64,000 nt of DNA from Prado023 sp963747335 (GTDB taxonomy: Bacteria > Actinomycetota > Actinomycetes > S36-B12 > CAIYMF01): contig CAVVEV010000003.1 of the NCBI GenBank assembly GCA_963747335.1, positions 558,001-622,000 of the forward strand, written 5' to 3'. Positions 34,707-42,670 of this stretch are shown here, piece after piece. The notes below the pieces were generated by a model, which worked only from the letters and a program-made list of their open reading frames with translations, was not told the origin of the DNA and made no database searches. A program made the translations under genes and the position numbers. Numbering within the stretch: the first letter of the stretch is position 1; the number at the start of each line of letters is the position of its first letter.

Positions 34707-35914
34707 AGGCCATCGACCTCGTCGTCGGTGTCCCGGAAGTCGTACAACGGGTCGACGGACCCGAGCTCGGCATCCACAGCGGCGAGGAGTCGCTCGACGA
34801 CGTCGGGGACGCCGATGCGGTTGATCGCCTCGGCGAAGAAGCCGCGCACCACGAGTCGCCGGGCGACCGCCTCGGGCACACCGCGGCTCATCAGGTAGAA
34901 CAGCTGCTCGTCGTCGAACCGACCCGTCGCCGAGGCATGGCCGGCACCGGCGATCTCGCCTGTCTCGATCTCGAGGTTGGGCACGGAATCCGCCCGCGCG
35001 CCCTCAGTGAGGACCAGGTTCCGGTTGAGCTCGTAGGTCCGCGTCCCGGTCGCGGCCGCGCGGATCAGGACGTCACCGATCCAGACGGTGTGGGCCGATT
35101 CGCCCTGCAGCGCGCCCTTGTAGATCACGTCGCTGCGGCAGTCCGGCACCTCATGGTCGACGAACAGCCGATGCTCGAGGTGCTGGCCGGCATCGGCGAA
35201 GTAGACCCCGACGAGCTCGGCGTCGCCCCCGCGCCCGCGGTACTGCACCGATGCGGTGTGCCGGACCAGGGATCCGCCAAGCGTGACGACGACGCTGCGC
35301 AGCGTCGCATCGGCCTCGAGAACGGCATGCTGGTGGGCGACGTGGATCACCTCGTCGTTCCAGAGCTGGTTGCTCACCAGGGTCAGGGACGCACCCTGCC
35401 CGACGTGCACCTCGATGTTGCCGGCAACCGCACCAGGGGCGTTGACGTGGTCGAGGATGACGGTGGCATGGGCGTTGGCCCCGACCTCGATGACCACGTG
35501 TGCGAACAGGGCGCGCTGGGCACCGTCCTGGTCGGCGAACTCCAGCCGCGCGCTGGCCTGCTCGGCCTCAGGTGCGACCGTGATCACGGCCGCGCGACCT
35601 GCAGAGGCGAACGCCTGCGCGGAGACGCGATCGCTGGGCGTGTACCAGGCCCCGACCCGCGGGTCATCGTGGTCGACACCCTCGACGGTGACCGCACCCG
35701 TGGTCGACCAGGTCCAGTCGAGATCACCGTGCGGACCTGCCGCGGCCGTCCCGTCATGCAGGCCACCGAGGCGCGCCAGGGGTGTGAACCGCCAGAGCTC
35801 CTCGCGGCCCCCGGGCACGTCGAAGTCGTGCGGGTCCCGGGAGGCCACGCGGGGGGCGAGGTCGTGTGCGGGAGCAGTGAGGGTGACCTCACGCTCCTCG
35901 ATCGTGGACGTCAT
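34703..35914 (-). CDS. sufD: Fe-S cluster assembly protein SufD
   Basis: This 403-aa scaffold subunit pairs with SufB and SufC. It has the SufBD beta-helix core (HQHAVLEADATLRSVVVTLG), and the C-terminal segment HASATGRFDDEQLFYLMSRG is shared with SufB. The N-terminus is divergent, as usual for SufD. The ATG is within the sufB stop (TGATG). Confidence 0.95.
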   Translation of the reverse strand: MTSTIEEREVTLTAPAHDLAPRVASRDPHDFDVPGGREELWRFTPLARLGGLHDGTAAAGPHGDLDWTWSTTGAVTVEGVDHDDPRVGAWYTPSDRVSAQAFASAGRAAVITVAPEAEQASARLEFADQDGAQRALFAHVVIEVGANAHATVILDHVNAPGAVAGNIEVHVGQGASLTLVSNQLWNDEVIHVAHQHAVLEADATLRSVVVTLGGSLVRHTASVQYRGRGGDAELVGVYFADAGQHLEHRLFVDHEVPDCRSDVIYKGALQGESAHTVWIGDVLIRAAATGTRTYELNRNLVLTEGARADSVPNLEIETGEIAGAGHASATGRFDDEQLFYLMSRGVPEAVARRLVVRGFFAEAINRIGVPDVVERLLAAVDAELGSVDPLYDFRDTDDEVDGL

Positions 35915-37323
35915 CAGCCGACGGCCCCTTCCATCTGCAGCTCGATCAGGCGGTTCAGCTCGAGGGCGTACTCCATGGGCAGCTCGCGCGCGATGGGTTC
36001 GATGAACCCACGCACGATCATCGCCATGGCCTCCTCCTCGGTCATGCCGCGACTCATCAGGTAGAACAACTGGTCCTCAGACACCTTGCTGACGGTGGCC
36101 TCGTGGCCCATCGCGACGTCATCGACGCGGACGTCGACGTACGGGTAGGTGTCGGAGCGGGAGATGTTGTCCACGAGCAGCGCGTCGCAGCGCACCGTCG
36201 ACTGGGAGTGGTGCGCCTGCTCCTGCACCTGGACCAGTCCGCGGTACGAGGTCCGCCCGCCCCCCCTGGCCACGGACTTGGACACGATCGCCGACGACGT
36301 GTACGGCGCGGCGTGCACCATCTTCGAGCCGGCGTCCTGGTGCTGACCCTCCCCGGCGAAGGCGATGGACAGGGTCTCGCCCTTGGCGTGCTCGCCCATC
36401 AACCACACCGCCGGGTACTTCATCGTGACCTTGGAGCCGATGTTGCCGTCGATCCACTCCATCGTGGCGCCCTCGTGGGCCACAGCACGCTTGGTCACCA
36501 GGTTGTAGACGTTGTTCGACCAGTTCTGGATCGTCGTGTAGCGGCAGCGGGCACCCTTCTTCACGATGATCTCCACGACCGCGGAGTGCAGCGAGTCGCT
36601 GGAGTAGATGGGGGCGGTGCAGCCCTCGACGTAGTGCACATAGGCGCCCTCGTCGACGATGATCAGCGTCCGCTCGAACTGGCCCATGTTCTCGGTGTTG
36701 ATCCGGAAGTACGCCTGCAGCGGGATCTCGACGTTGACGCCCGGCGGCACGTAGATGAACGAGCCACCGGACCACACCGAGGTGTTGAGCGCCGAGAACT
36801 TGTTGTCCCCGACCGGGATGACCGTTCCGAAGTACTCCCTGAAGAGCTCCTCGTGCTCGCGCAGGCCGGTGTCGGTGTCCAGGAAGATGACGCCCTGCTC
36901 CTCGAGATCCTCGCGGATCTTGTGGTAGACGACCTCGGACTCGTACTGCGCGGCCACGCCGGCGACGAGGCGCTGCTTCTCGGCCTCGGGGATACCCAGC
37001 CGGTCGTAGGTGTTCTTGATGTCGTCGGGCAGCTCCTCCCAGCTGGTCGCCTGCTTCTCGGTGGACCGCACGAAGTACTTGATGTTGTCGAAGTCGATGC
37101 CTGAGAGGTCGGCGCCGAAGGTCGGCATCGGCTTGCGCTCGAAGAGCTTCAGGCCCTTGAGGCGCATGTCGAGCATCCACTGCGGCTCGGACTTCTTGGC
37201 CGAGATGTCGCGGACCACGGCCTCGGACAGGCCCCGCTTGGCGGTGGCCCCGGCGGCGTCGGAGTCCGACCAGCCGTACTCGTAGGTGCCGATGCCCTCG
37301 AGCTGCTCGGTGTTGACCGTCAT
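35914..37323 (-). CDS. sufB: Fe-S cluster assembly protein SufB
   Basis: This 469-aa scaffold on which clusters form has the conserved cysteine segment YVEGCTAPIYSSDSLHSAVV, VNVEIPLQAYFRINTENMGQ and the C-terminal EDQLFYLMSRGMTEEEA. The ATG overlaps the sufR stop by one base, so the regulator and scaffold share a transcript. Confidence 0.97.
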   Translation of the reverse strand: MTVNTEQLEGIGTYEYGWSDSDAAGATAKRGLSEAVVRDISAKKSEPQWMLDMRLKGLKLFERKPMPTFGADLSGIDFDNIKYFVRSTEKQATSWEELPDDIKNTYDRLGIPEAEKQRLVAGVAAQYESEVVYHKIREDLEEQGVIFLDTDTGLREHEELFREYFGTVIPVGDNKFSALNTSVWSGGSFIYVPPGVNVEIPLQAYFRINTENMGQFERTLIIVDEGAYVHYVEGCTAPIYSSDSLHSAVVEIIVKKGARCRYTTIQNWSNNVYNLVTKRAVAHEGATMEWIDGNIGSKVTMKYPAVWLMGEHAKGETLSIAFAGEGQHQDAGSKMVHAAPYTSSAIVSKSVARGGGRTSYRGLVQVQEQAHHSQSTVRCDALLVDNISRSDTYPYVDVRVDDVAMGHEATVSKVSEDQLFYLMSRGMTEEEAMAMIVRGFIEPIARELPMEYALELNRLIELQMEGAVG

Positions 37324-38039
37324 CAGGTGGTCCTTCCTTCGGTGATCTTCGCGGAGTCAGTCGGAACGCAGGGCACCGCCGCGATCGGTCCGATTGCGGT
37401 CGGGATGTGGGTCGTGCACACGCCGTCCCCGTGCGACAGGGTCGCCAGGCGCATCACGTGCGTGCCCAGCATGCGACCGAAGGCCTCGGTCTCGGCCTCG
37501 CAGAACTGGGGGAACTCGCTCGCGACGTGGGCGACCGGGCAGTTGTGCTGGCACAGCTGGACACCGGTGGCCGTGGGTACGGCGACCGCGGCGTATCCCT
37601 CGGCGGCCAGTGCGTCGGCCAGGACATCAACCCGGACGTCCATCGGCTCGTTGGGGTCGAGCAGGTCCGCGTAGCGCCGCTCCAGCTCGGCAACCCGCCG
37701 GCGAGCGAACTCCATCACCGCGTCCTCGCCGCCGGTCTCGGCCACGAACCGCAGGGCCCCGACCGCGACATCGTCGTAGGCGTTGCCGAAGCTGTCGCGA
37801 CCCGTCTGGGTCAGGTGGTAGACCCGGGCCGGCCGACCACGGCCGCGGCGCCGGTTGTCCGGACCGTACGGCGGACGGTCCGAGGCCTCCACGAACCCGG
37901 CGTCCACGAGGTCGTCCATGTGCTTGCGCACCGCGGCACCGCTGAGCTCGAGCCGCTCGGCGAGGTCAGCAACCGTGGCCTGGCCCATGTCCAGAAGGGC
38001 CCGAGCCACGCGCGCTGGTGCACCGGTCAGGATTTCCAC
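37323..38039 (-). CDS. sufR: SufR-like Fe-S-sensing transcriptional regulator of the suf operon
   Basis: This 238-aa regulator begins VEILTGAPARVARALLDMG and has an N-terminal winged helix (TVADLAERLELSGAAVRKHM). The C-terminal half carries four cysteines, in QLCQHNCPVAH, QFCEAE and DGVCTTHIP, spaced as in SufR proteins that bind an Fe-S cluster and repress suf genes when clusters are sufficient. It is the first gene of sufR-B-D-Rieske-C-S-U-T. GTG 38039 is 6 nt from AACAAT, a weak leaderless -10 that sits in a 7-bp inverted repeat. Confidence 0.93.
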   Translation of the reverse strand: MEILTGAPARVARALLDMGQATVADLAERLELSGAAVRKHMDDLVDAGFVEASDRPPYGPDNRRRGRGRPARVYHLTQTGRDSFGNAYDDVAVGALRFVAETGGEDAVMEFARRRVAELERRYADLLDPNEPMDVRVDVLADALAAEGYAAVAVPTATGVQLCQHNCPVAHVASEFPQFCEAETEAFGRMLGTHVMRLATLSHGDGVCTTHIPTAIGPIAAVPCVPTDSAKITEGRTT

Positions 38040-38075
38040 AACCCCATTGTTGCGTATTTCCTGCGAAGCGCAACA
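38040..38075 (-). promoter_or_regulatory. suf promoter with overlapping inverted repeat (putative SufR operator)
   Basis: A perfect inverted repeat, TGTTGCG (38048-38054) and CGCAACA (38069-38075), has arms 21 bp apart, two DNA turns. Read on the minus strand, a TTGCGC -35 lies in one arm and the -10 AACAAT in the other, with a 16-bp spacer; the GTG of sufR follows the -10 by 6 nt. A bound dimer would cover both boxes, so autorepression is likely. Confidence 0.7.
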
Positions 38076-38119
38076 TCCGGGTCCCGCCCCGACTTGTGCC
38101 GGCCCATCAGCACCCGACC

Positions 38120-38125
38120 TAGACT
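38120..38125 (+). promoter_or_regulatory. -10 box TAGACT for leaderless ABC ATPase gene
   Basis: TAGACT is followed by 6 nt and GTG 38132, with no Shine-Dalgarno. It is divergent from the sufR promoter 45 bp away. Confidence 0.6.
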
Positions 38126-38131
38126 CCCCTC

Positions 38132-39100
38132 GTGCCCCACGCCGCTGTCGAGATCACCGGACTGACCATGCGCTATGCCGGGCGCACGGTGGTCGACGAC
38201 CTCTCACTCACCGCCGGCGCCGGCGCCATCACGGTGGTCCTCGGCCCCAACGGCGCGGGGAAGACCACGACCATCGAGACGGCCGAGGGGTTCCGGGCGC
38301 CCCAGGCCGGCACAGTTCGGGTCCTGGGGCACGATCCGCGCTCGGATCGGGCGAATCTGGCGCCACGGGTCGGGGTGATGCTGCAGTCCGGTGGGGTGTG
38401 GCCCGCGCTGCGCACCTCCGACATGCTCACCCACGTGTCCCGGCTGTATGCCCATCCGCTGTCCACGACGGCGCTGATGGGGCGCCTCGGGCTGACGCGT
38501 GTCGCGCGCACGCCCTACCGCAGACTGTCCGGCGGCGAGCAGCAGAAGCTGGCCCTGGCGTGCGCCCTGGTCGGCCGACCCGAGGTGGCCTTCCTCGACG
38601 AGCCGACGACCGGGCTGGACCCCGAGTCCCGGGTCGGCGTCTGGCAGTTCCTCTCGGAGCTTCGCGACAGCGGGGTCGGCATCGTCATGAGCACGCACCT
38701 GCTCGACGAGGCGGAAGCCCTCGCCGACCACGTCATCGTCATCGATGAGGGCCGGCTGGCAGCGGCGGGCACCGTGGCCGAGCTGACCGGGGCCTCGCCC
38801 GGGCTCCGGTTCCGCTCACGGGCGGGGATGGATGTCGCGGACCTCACCCGCCAGCTCCCCAGCGGGTTCACCGTGATCGAGTCCACGCCGGGTCAGTACC
38901 TGGTGGATGGCCCCGTCACCCCCCCGGTCGTGGCGGTGGTGACGTCGTGGTGCGCCGACCAGGGCGCGATGCCCGAGGAGCTCAGCACCGGGGGCGGGTC
39001 CCTGTCCGAGGCCTACTTCGAGATCACCTCGAGGGCTGGCCAGGGCGCAGGGGAATCCCGCCACGCCGCGACCCGACGAGACGGACAGGTGCGCCAGTGA
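38132..39100 (+). CDS. ABC transporter ATP-binding protein (ABC-2 type exporter)
   Basis: This 322-aa ATPase has GPNGAGKTTT (Walker A), LSGGEQQKLALACALV (signature), VAFLDEPTTGLDPESR (Walker B) and MSTHLLDEAE (H-loop). The C-terminal domain resembles the DrrA/CcmA-like exporters. The stop overlaps the start of the permease (GTGA). The pair likely exports a small molecule or lipid; placement between suf and ctaA fits a heme- or redox-related role, but that is only inference. Confidence 0.92.
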   Translation: MPHAAVEITGLTMRYAGRTVVDDLSLTAGAGAITVVLGPNGAGKTTTIETAEGFRAPQAGTVRVLGHDPRSDRANLAPRVGVMLQSGGVWPALRTSDMLTHVSRLYAHPLSTTALMGRLGLTRVARTPYRRLSGGEQQKLALACALVGRPEVAFLDEPTTGLDPESRVGVWQFLSELRDSGVGIVMSTHLLDEAEALADHVIVIDEGRLAAAGTVAELTGASPGLRFRSRAGMDVADLTRQLPSGFTVIESTPGQYLVDGPVTPPVVAVVTSWCADQGAMPEELSTGGGSLSEAYFEITSRAGQGAGESRHAATRRDGQVRQ

Positions 39101-39876
39101 GCATGCCGAACGCACAGGCGGCCCTCGACCTGACCCCGGCTCCCGGCGCCGCACCGCGTAGTGCTCGTTGGTGGGCGCAGTCCCGCCTGGAGTGGCGGCA
39201 GCTGATGACCAACGGCGAGCAGCTCCTGCTCACGCTGATCATCCCGATCGCCGTCCTCATCGGGGTCACACGGCTCGACCTCGCATCGATCGACGAGGCA
39301 ACGCCCGGCGTGATGGCCCTGGCGATCCTGTCCACGGCCTTCACCGCCACGGCCATCTCGACCGGCTTCGAGCGGCGCTCCGGGGTCCTGAAGTTCCTGG
39401 GAGCCACGCCCCTGGCCCGCTCGGGCCTGCTGGTCGGCAAGACGACGGCCACGTTCGCCGTGATCCTCGTGCAGCTCGTGCTGATCAGTGCAGCAGCACT
39501 CGCGCTGGGCTGGTCGCCGAGCGTGGACCGACCCGTGGCGCTGGCCGCCGCGGTGATCCTCGGGACAGTCGCACTCGGATCCTGGGGCTTCGCTCTCGCC
39601 GGACTGCTGCGCGCGGAGGCCACCTTGGCGGTGGCCAATGGGATCTTCCTGTTGCTGCTGTTCGCCGGCGGAACGGTGCTGCCCACCGACAGGCTGCCCG
39701 CAGCGATGGCCGGAGTCGTCCAACTCCTGCCCAGCGCCGCCCTGGGGGACGCACTGCGTACCCTGCTGGGCGCCCCGAACGGTGGTTCCGGCCTGCCGAC
39801 GACCTCTCTGCTCGTGCTCGCGGTATGGGCCATCGCCGGGATCGCGCTGTCCATCCGAACGTTCCGCTGGGAGTAG
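39097..39876 (+). CDS. ABC-2 type transporter permease
   Basis: This 259-aa membrane partner of the ATPase has six hydrophobic segments (for example LLTLIIPIAVLIGVTR, MALAILSTAFTATAIST and AAAVILGTVALGSWGFAL). The N-terminal 35 residues are soluble. The start GTG 39097 is set by the 4-bp overlap with the ATPase stop. Confidence 0.9.
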   Translation: MSMPNAQAALDLTPAPGAAPRSARWWAQSRLEWRQLMTNGEQLLLTLIIPIAVLIGVTRLDLASIDEATPGVMALAILSTAFTATAISTGFERRSGVLKFLGATPLARSGLLVGKTTATFAVILVQLVLISAAALALGWSPSVDRPVALAAAVILGTVALGSWGFALAGLLRAEATLAVANGIFLLLLFAGGTVLPTDRLPAAMAGVVQLLPSAALGDALRTLLGAPNGGSGLPTTSLLVLAVWAIAGIALSIRTFRWE

Positions 39877-39987
39877 CGCCGAGGCGCCCCGGGGCCCTGC
39901 CAGCCTCACGACACCCGGCCTCCGGGGCCATCTGCGAGCCGCGCGAGGATCGCCCACTCCCCCGACGCCGGCGCGCGGGGCGCGAAC

Positions 39988-39993
39988 TACGCT
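39988..39993 (+). promoter_or_regulatory. -10 box TACGCT for leaderless heme A synthase gene
   Basis: TACGCT is followed by 6 nt and GTG 40000; no Shine-Dalgarno. Confidence 0.6.
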
Positions 39994-39999
39994 TGACCC

Positions 40000-40953
40000 G
40001 TGCTCGCCTCCGACAGCCCCGTCCGCATCACCCCGACCGCCGCCCCCTCCCCCGTCACCTCCGGGGTCAGGGGGATCTTCATGGCCAACCTCGTCGCCCA
40101 GATCGGCATCGTCCTGACGGGCGGGTTGGTGCGGGTCACTGGCTCAGGCCTCGGGTGCCCCACGTGGCCGGAGTGCGTTGACGGATCCCTCGTGCCGGTC
40201 GCGGGTCAGGCCGAGGCCTTCCACAAGTGGATCGAGTTCGGCAACCGGCTGCTGACGTTCGTCCTGGGGATCCTGGCGATCGCGGCGATCGCCGCAGCAC
40301 TGCGGATGCGCGCACGCTGGCGGGCCGAGGGTGCGGTCCCGCGCCGACCGATCCTGCTCCTGGCAGCGATCCCGCTGCTCGGCACCCTGGCCCAGGCCGT
40401 CCTCGGTGGGGTCACCGTCCTGACCGGCCTGCACCCGCTGATCGTCGGTGCCCACCTGCTGCTGTCGGTGGCGATCATCGCCGGGTGCGTCGTTCTGGTC
40501 CACCGTGCCGGTGAGCCCGGCGACGAGCCCCTCGTCCGCCTGATCCGCCCCGAGATCCGGGCGCTGTCGCTGGTGCTGATCACGACGTGCGCGGCCGTCA
40601 TCGTGCTCGGCACCCTGGTCACGGGTGCCGGCCCGCACTCGGGCGACACGGACGTCGAGCACCGGCTGGACATCGACGTGCGGACGATCGCCTGGCTGCA
40701 CGCGGACGTCGTGCTCCTGTTCATCGGCCTGATCGTGGCCATGTGGCTCGCGCTGCGTCTCACCGACGGCCCCGCGAAGGCCCGCTGGTGGTCCCACGCC
40801 CTCATGGCCCTGGCGATCGTTCAGGGAATCGTGGGATACACGCAGTGGTTCGCCGGCGTGCCGTGGGCGCTGGTGGCGACCCACATGCTGCTGGCCTGCC
40901 TGGTATGGGTGGCCACGCTCAAGACGCATCTGAGCCTGCGCGCTCGCGGCTGA
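40000..40953 (+). CDS. ctaA: COX15/CtaA-type heme A synthase
   Basis: Heme A synthase oxidises the heme O methyl group to formyl for cytochrome aa3. The 317-aa protein has eight transmembrane helices, with histidines in FHKWIEFGNRLLTF, GLHPLIVGAHLLLS, VEHRLDIDVRTIAWLHADVV and MLLACLVW-adjacent THMLLA. VTGSGLGCPTWPECVDG carries the paired cysteines of the extracytoplasmic loop. It precedes a convergent low-complexity gene, and heme O synthase (ctaB) lies 3 kb away. Confidence 0.95.
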   Translation: MLASDSPVRITPTAAPSPVTSGVRGIFMANLVAQIGIVLTGGLVRVTGSGLGCPTWPECVDGSLVPVAGQAEAFHKWIEFGNRLLTFVLGILAIAAIAAALRMRARWRAEGAVPRRPILLLAAIPLLGTLAQAVLGGVTVLTGLHPLIVGAHLLLSVAIIAGCVVLVHRAGEPGDEPLVRLIRPEIRALSLVLITTCAAVIVLGTLVTGAGPHSGDTDVEHRLDIDVRTIAWLHADVVLLFIGLIVAMWLALRLTDGPAKARWWSHALMALAIVQGIVGYTQWFAGVPWALVATHMLLACLVWVATLKTHLSLRARG

Positions 40954-40965
40954 ACGTACGGCCGC
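40946..40965. terminator. Weak hairpin with the ctaA stop in its loop
   Basis: GCGGC (40946-40950) and GCCGC (40961-40965) flank a 10-nt loop that begins with the ctaA TGA. Only 5 bp, so support is modest. Confidence 0.35.
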
Positions 40966-40971
40966 CCCGGC

Positions 40972-41853
40972 CTATCCCTGGGTGGCCGTCGGCTCCGGAA
41001 CAGACGGCGTCGGTGATGTGGACACTCCGGGCACGGGTGGCGGCGATGCGTCCAGGTCCTCGGTCGACGACGCGCTCGGCCTGACCGACGGCCCCACCGA
41101 CTCGGACGGAGCACCGCTCGGCGTGGGTGCGGTCGGCGACGGATCGATCGACGGGCCGGCGGTCGGCGACGGGGTGGGAGTGCCCGACGTCGGATCCACG
41201 GAGGGGGTCGGCGCCGTCGGCGATGGCTCCGTGGGCGTGGGCTCGGTGGGGGTCGGTTCCGTGGGCGTGGGCTCCGTGGGGGTCGGCGCCGCGGGGGTCG
41301 GCTCGGGCGAGGGGCTCACCGTGACCGGGGGTGCAACCGGGGGCTCGGGCGTAGTGGATGGCGGGACGGTGGGCGCTGGTGCCGCCGTCGAGGTCGCCGA
41401 CTCCATCGGATTCGTGGCCGACGGGGAGGCAGACCCCAGCACTCCGGATCCACTCACCGACCCGGACGAGGATCCCGTCGCACCACCGGCCTTGCCTGCG
41501 CTGGAGGAACCGCTGGAGGCAGGCGCCGTCTCCCTCGACCCGCTGGCGGCGAGAGTCGAGCCCGAGTCGTCGGCGCTGACGGCACGGCCGACCTGGGACG
41601 ACTGCGTGCCCGAGGGCGGAAGTGCCAGGGACTCAGGCCGCTCCGGGTCGGACGGCGCTGGCGCCAGCGTGGAGAGGGGGGCGAGCTCGGAGTCAGGGTC
41701 CTGAAGGAGGCGGTCGACGTCGGAAGCCGTCAGGACCCGGACCGGCGAGTCGGCCACGACATCGCGGACGGCTGATACCGCTGCGAGGCCCACGGCTGCG
41801 GCACCGGCAGCCATCGCGGCCCACGCGGTGATCGACAGCCAGCGATACCCCAT
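40972..41853 (-). CDS. Pro/Thr/Ser-rich membrane-anchored protein of unknown function
   Basis: I do not recognise a family for this 293-aa protein. It begins MGYRWLSITAWAAMAAGAAA with one transmembrane helix (residues about 6-28). A short region (DSPVRVLTASDVDRLL) follows, then a long disordered segment rich in Ser, Gly, Thr and Pro with four PTPTE units near residues 185-210. No LPxTG or lipobox is seen. Such proteins usually span the cell wall or act as stalks. It is divergent from a response regulator; the weak -10 CACACT lies 7 nt ahead of the ATG. A link to the two-component system is possible but unproven. Confidence 0.75.
   Translation of the reverse strand: MGYRWLSITAWAAMAAGAAAVGLAAVSAVRDVVADSPVRVLTASDVDRLLQDPDSELAPLSTLAPAPSDPERPESLALPPSGTQSSQVGRAVSADDSGSTLAASGSRETAPASSGSSSAGKAGGATGSSSGSVSGSGVLGSASPSATNPMESATSTAAPAPTVPPSTTPEPPVAPPVTVSPSPEPTPAAPTPTEPTPTEPTPTEPTPTEPSPTAPTPSVDPTSGTPTPSPTAGPSIDPSPTAPTPSGAPSESVGPSVRPSASSTEDLDASPPPVPGVSTSPTPSVPEPTATQG
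41224..41290 (-). repeat. 15-bp tandem repeats encoding PTPTE
   Basis: About four imperfect 15-bp units, resembling GGCTCCGTGGGCGTG on the plus strand, form a low-complexity patch in the unknown membrane protein gene. They probably arose by slippage and may vary in number between strains. Confidence 0.65.
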
Positions 41854-41976
41854 GACAACCAGTGTGCCCCCTGGTCCGCCTAAATCCTGCATAAGGGGGT
41901 GCAAACCACAGGGTCGTGGCTCAGACGGCACGTCGCGTAGTCGCTTCGCCTGCGTCTCGGGCCATGGCCGAGCGTC

Positions 41977-41982
41977 TACGGT
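41977..41982 (+). promoter_or_regulatory. -10 box TACGGT for leaderless response-regulator gene
   Basis: TACGGT precedes ATG 41989 by 6 nt. The GTG at 41983 sits directly at the end of the box, where no start could be used, so this box selects the ATG. Confidence 0.65.
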
Positions 41983-41988
41983 GTGACC

Positions 41989-42666
41989 ATGTCACGAGTG
42001 CTGGTGGTGGAGGACGACCCGGGGATCCGCTCGGCCCTGATCCATGCCCTCACCGACCGCGGGCATGCCGTCGACTCCGCGCCGAATGCGATGACCGGGT
42101 TGCAGGCCGCGATCAGCGGCGAGCCGGACGTCGTGATCCTCGACCTGGGGCTGCCCGACCTCGATGGCGTGGAGCTGCTGCGGATGCTGCGGGCCGTCAG
42201 CCCAACCCCGGTGATCGTTGCCACCGCCCGCGACGACGACGAGCAGGTGGTCCGCGCGCTGGACTGCGGAGCAGACGACTACATGATCAAGCCCTTCTCG
42301 GCTGACACACTCGATGCCCGGATCCGCGCTGTCCTGCGACGCGCCGCCTCGAACGCACCGAGCACCGAGCTGGCTGTCGGCGGTCTGCACCTTGACTCAC
42401 GCGGAAGGACTGCTGAGCTCGACGGCGAGGCCCTCGAGCTCAGTCCCCGTGAGTTCGACCTGCTGGCCTACCTCATGGCCCGGCCCGGGGAGGTCGTCAC
42501 CAAGAGGGAGCTCCTCGCCGAGGTGTGGAGGGTGTCGTACGGGGGCGGCGAGAAGACCGTGGACGTCCACCTGTCGTGGCTGCGCCGCAAGTTGGGCGAG
42601 ACCGCTCAGGAGCCGCACTACCTGCACACTGTGCGCGGCGTGGGCGTGAAGCTGGTGGAGCCCTGA
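41989..42666 (+). CDS. OmpR-family two-component response regulator
   Basis: This 225-aa regulator has a receiver domain (MSRVLVVEDDPGIRSAL, phospho-acceptor Asp in VVILDLGLPDLDG, Lys in MIKPFS) and a C-terminal winged helix (LELSPREFDLLAYLMARPGE ... VDVHLSWLRRKLGE). ATG 41989 is supported by the leaderless -10. The kinase gene follows 4 nt later. The sensed signal is unknown; heme, wall stress or redox are possible given neighbours, but nothing in the sequence decides. Confidence 0.93.
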   Translation: MSRVLVVEDDPGIRSALIHALTDRGHAVDSAPNAMTGLQAAISGEPDVVILDLGLPDLDGVELLRMLRAVSPTPVIVATARDDDEQVVRALDCGADDYMIKPFSADTLDARIRAVLRRAASNAPSTELAVGGLHLDSRGRTAELDGEALELSPREFDLLAYLMARPGEVVTKRELLAEVWRVSYGGGEKTVDVHLSWLRRKLGETAQEPHYLHTVRGVGVKLVEP

Positions 42667-42670
42667 CGCG

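Noticed and set aside
41224..41290. Regular short repeats resembling a CRISPR array
   Set aside because: The units are 15 bp in coding frame (PTPTE), without unique spacers; no cas genes are near.
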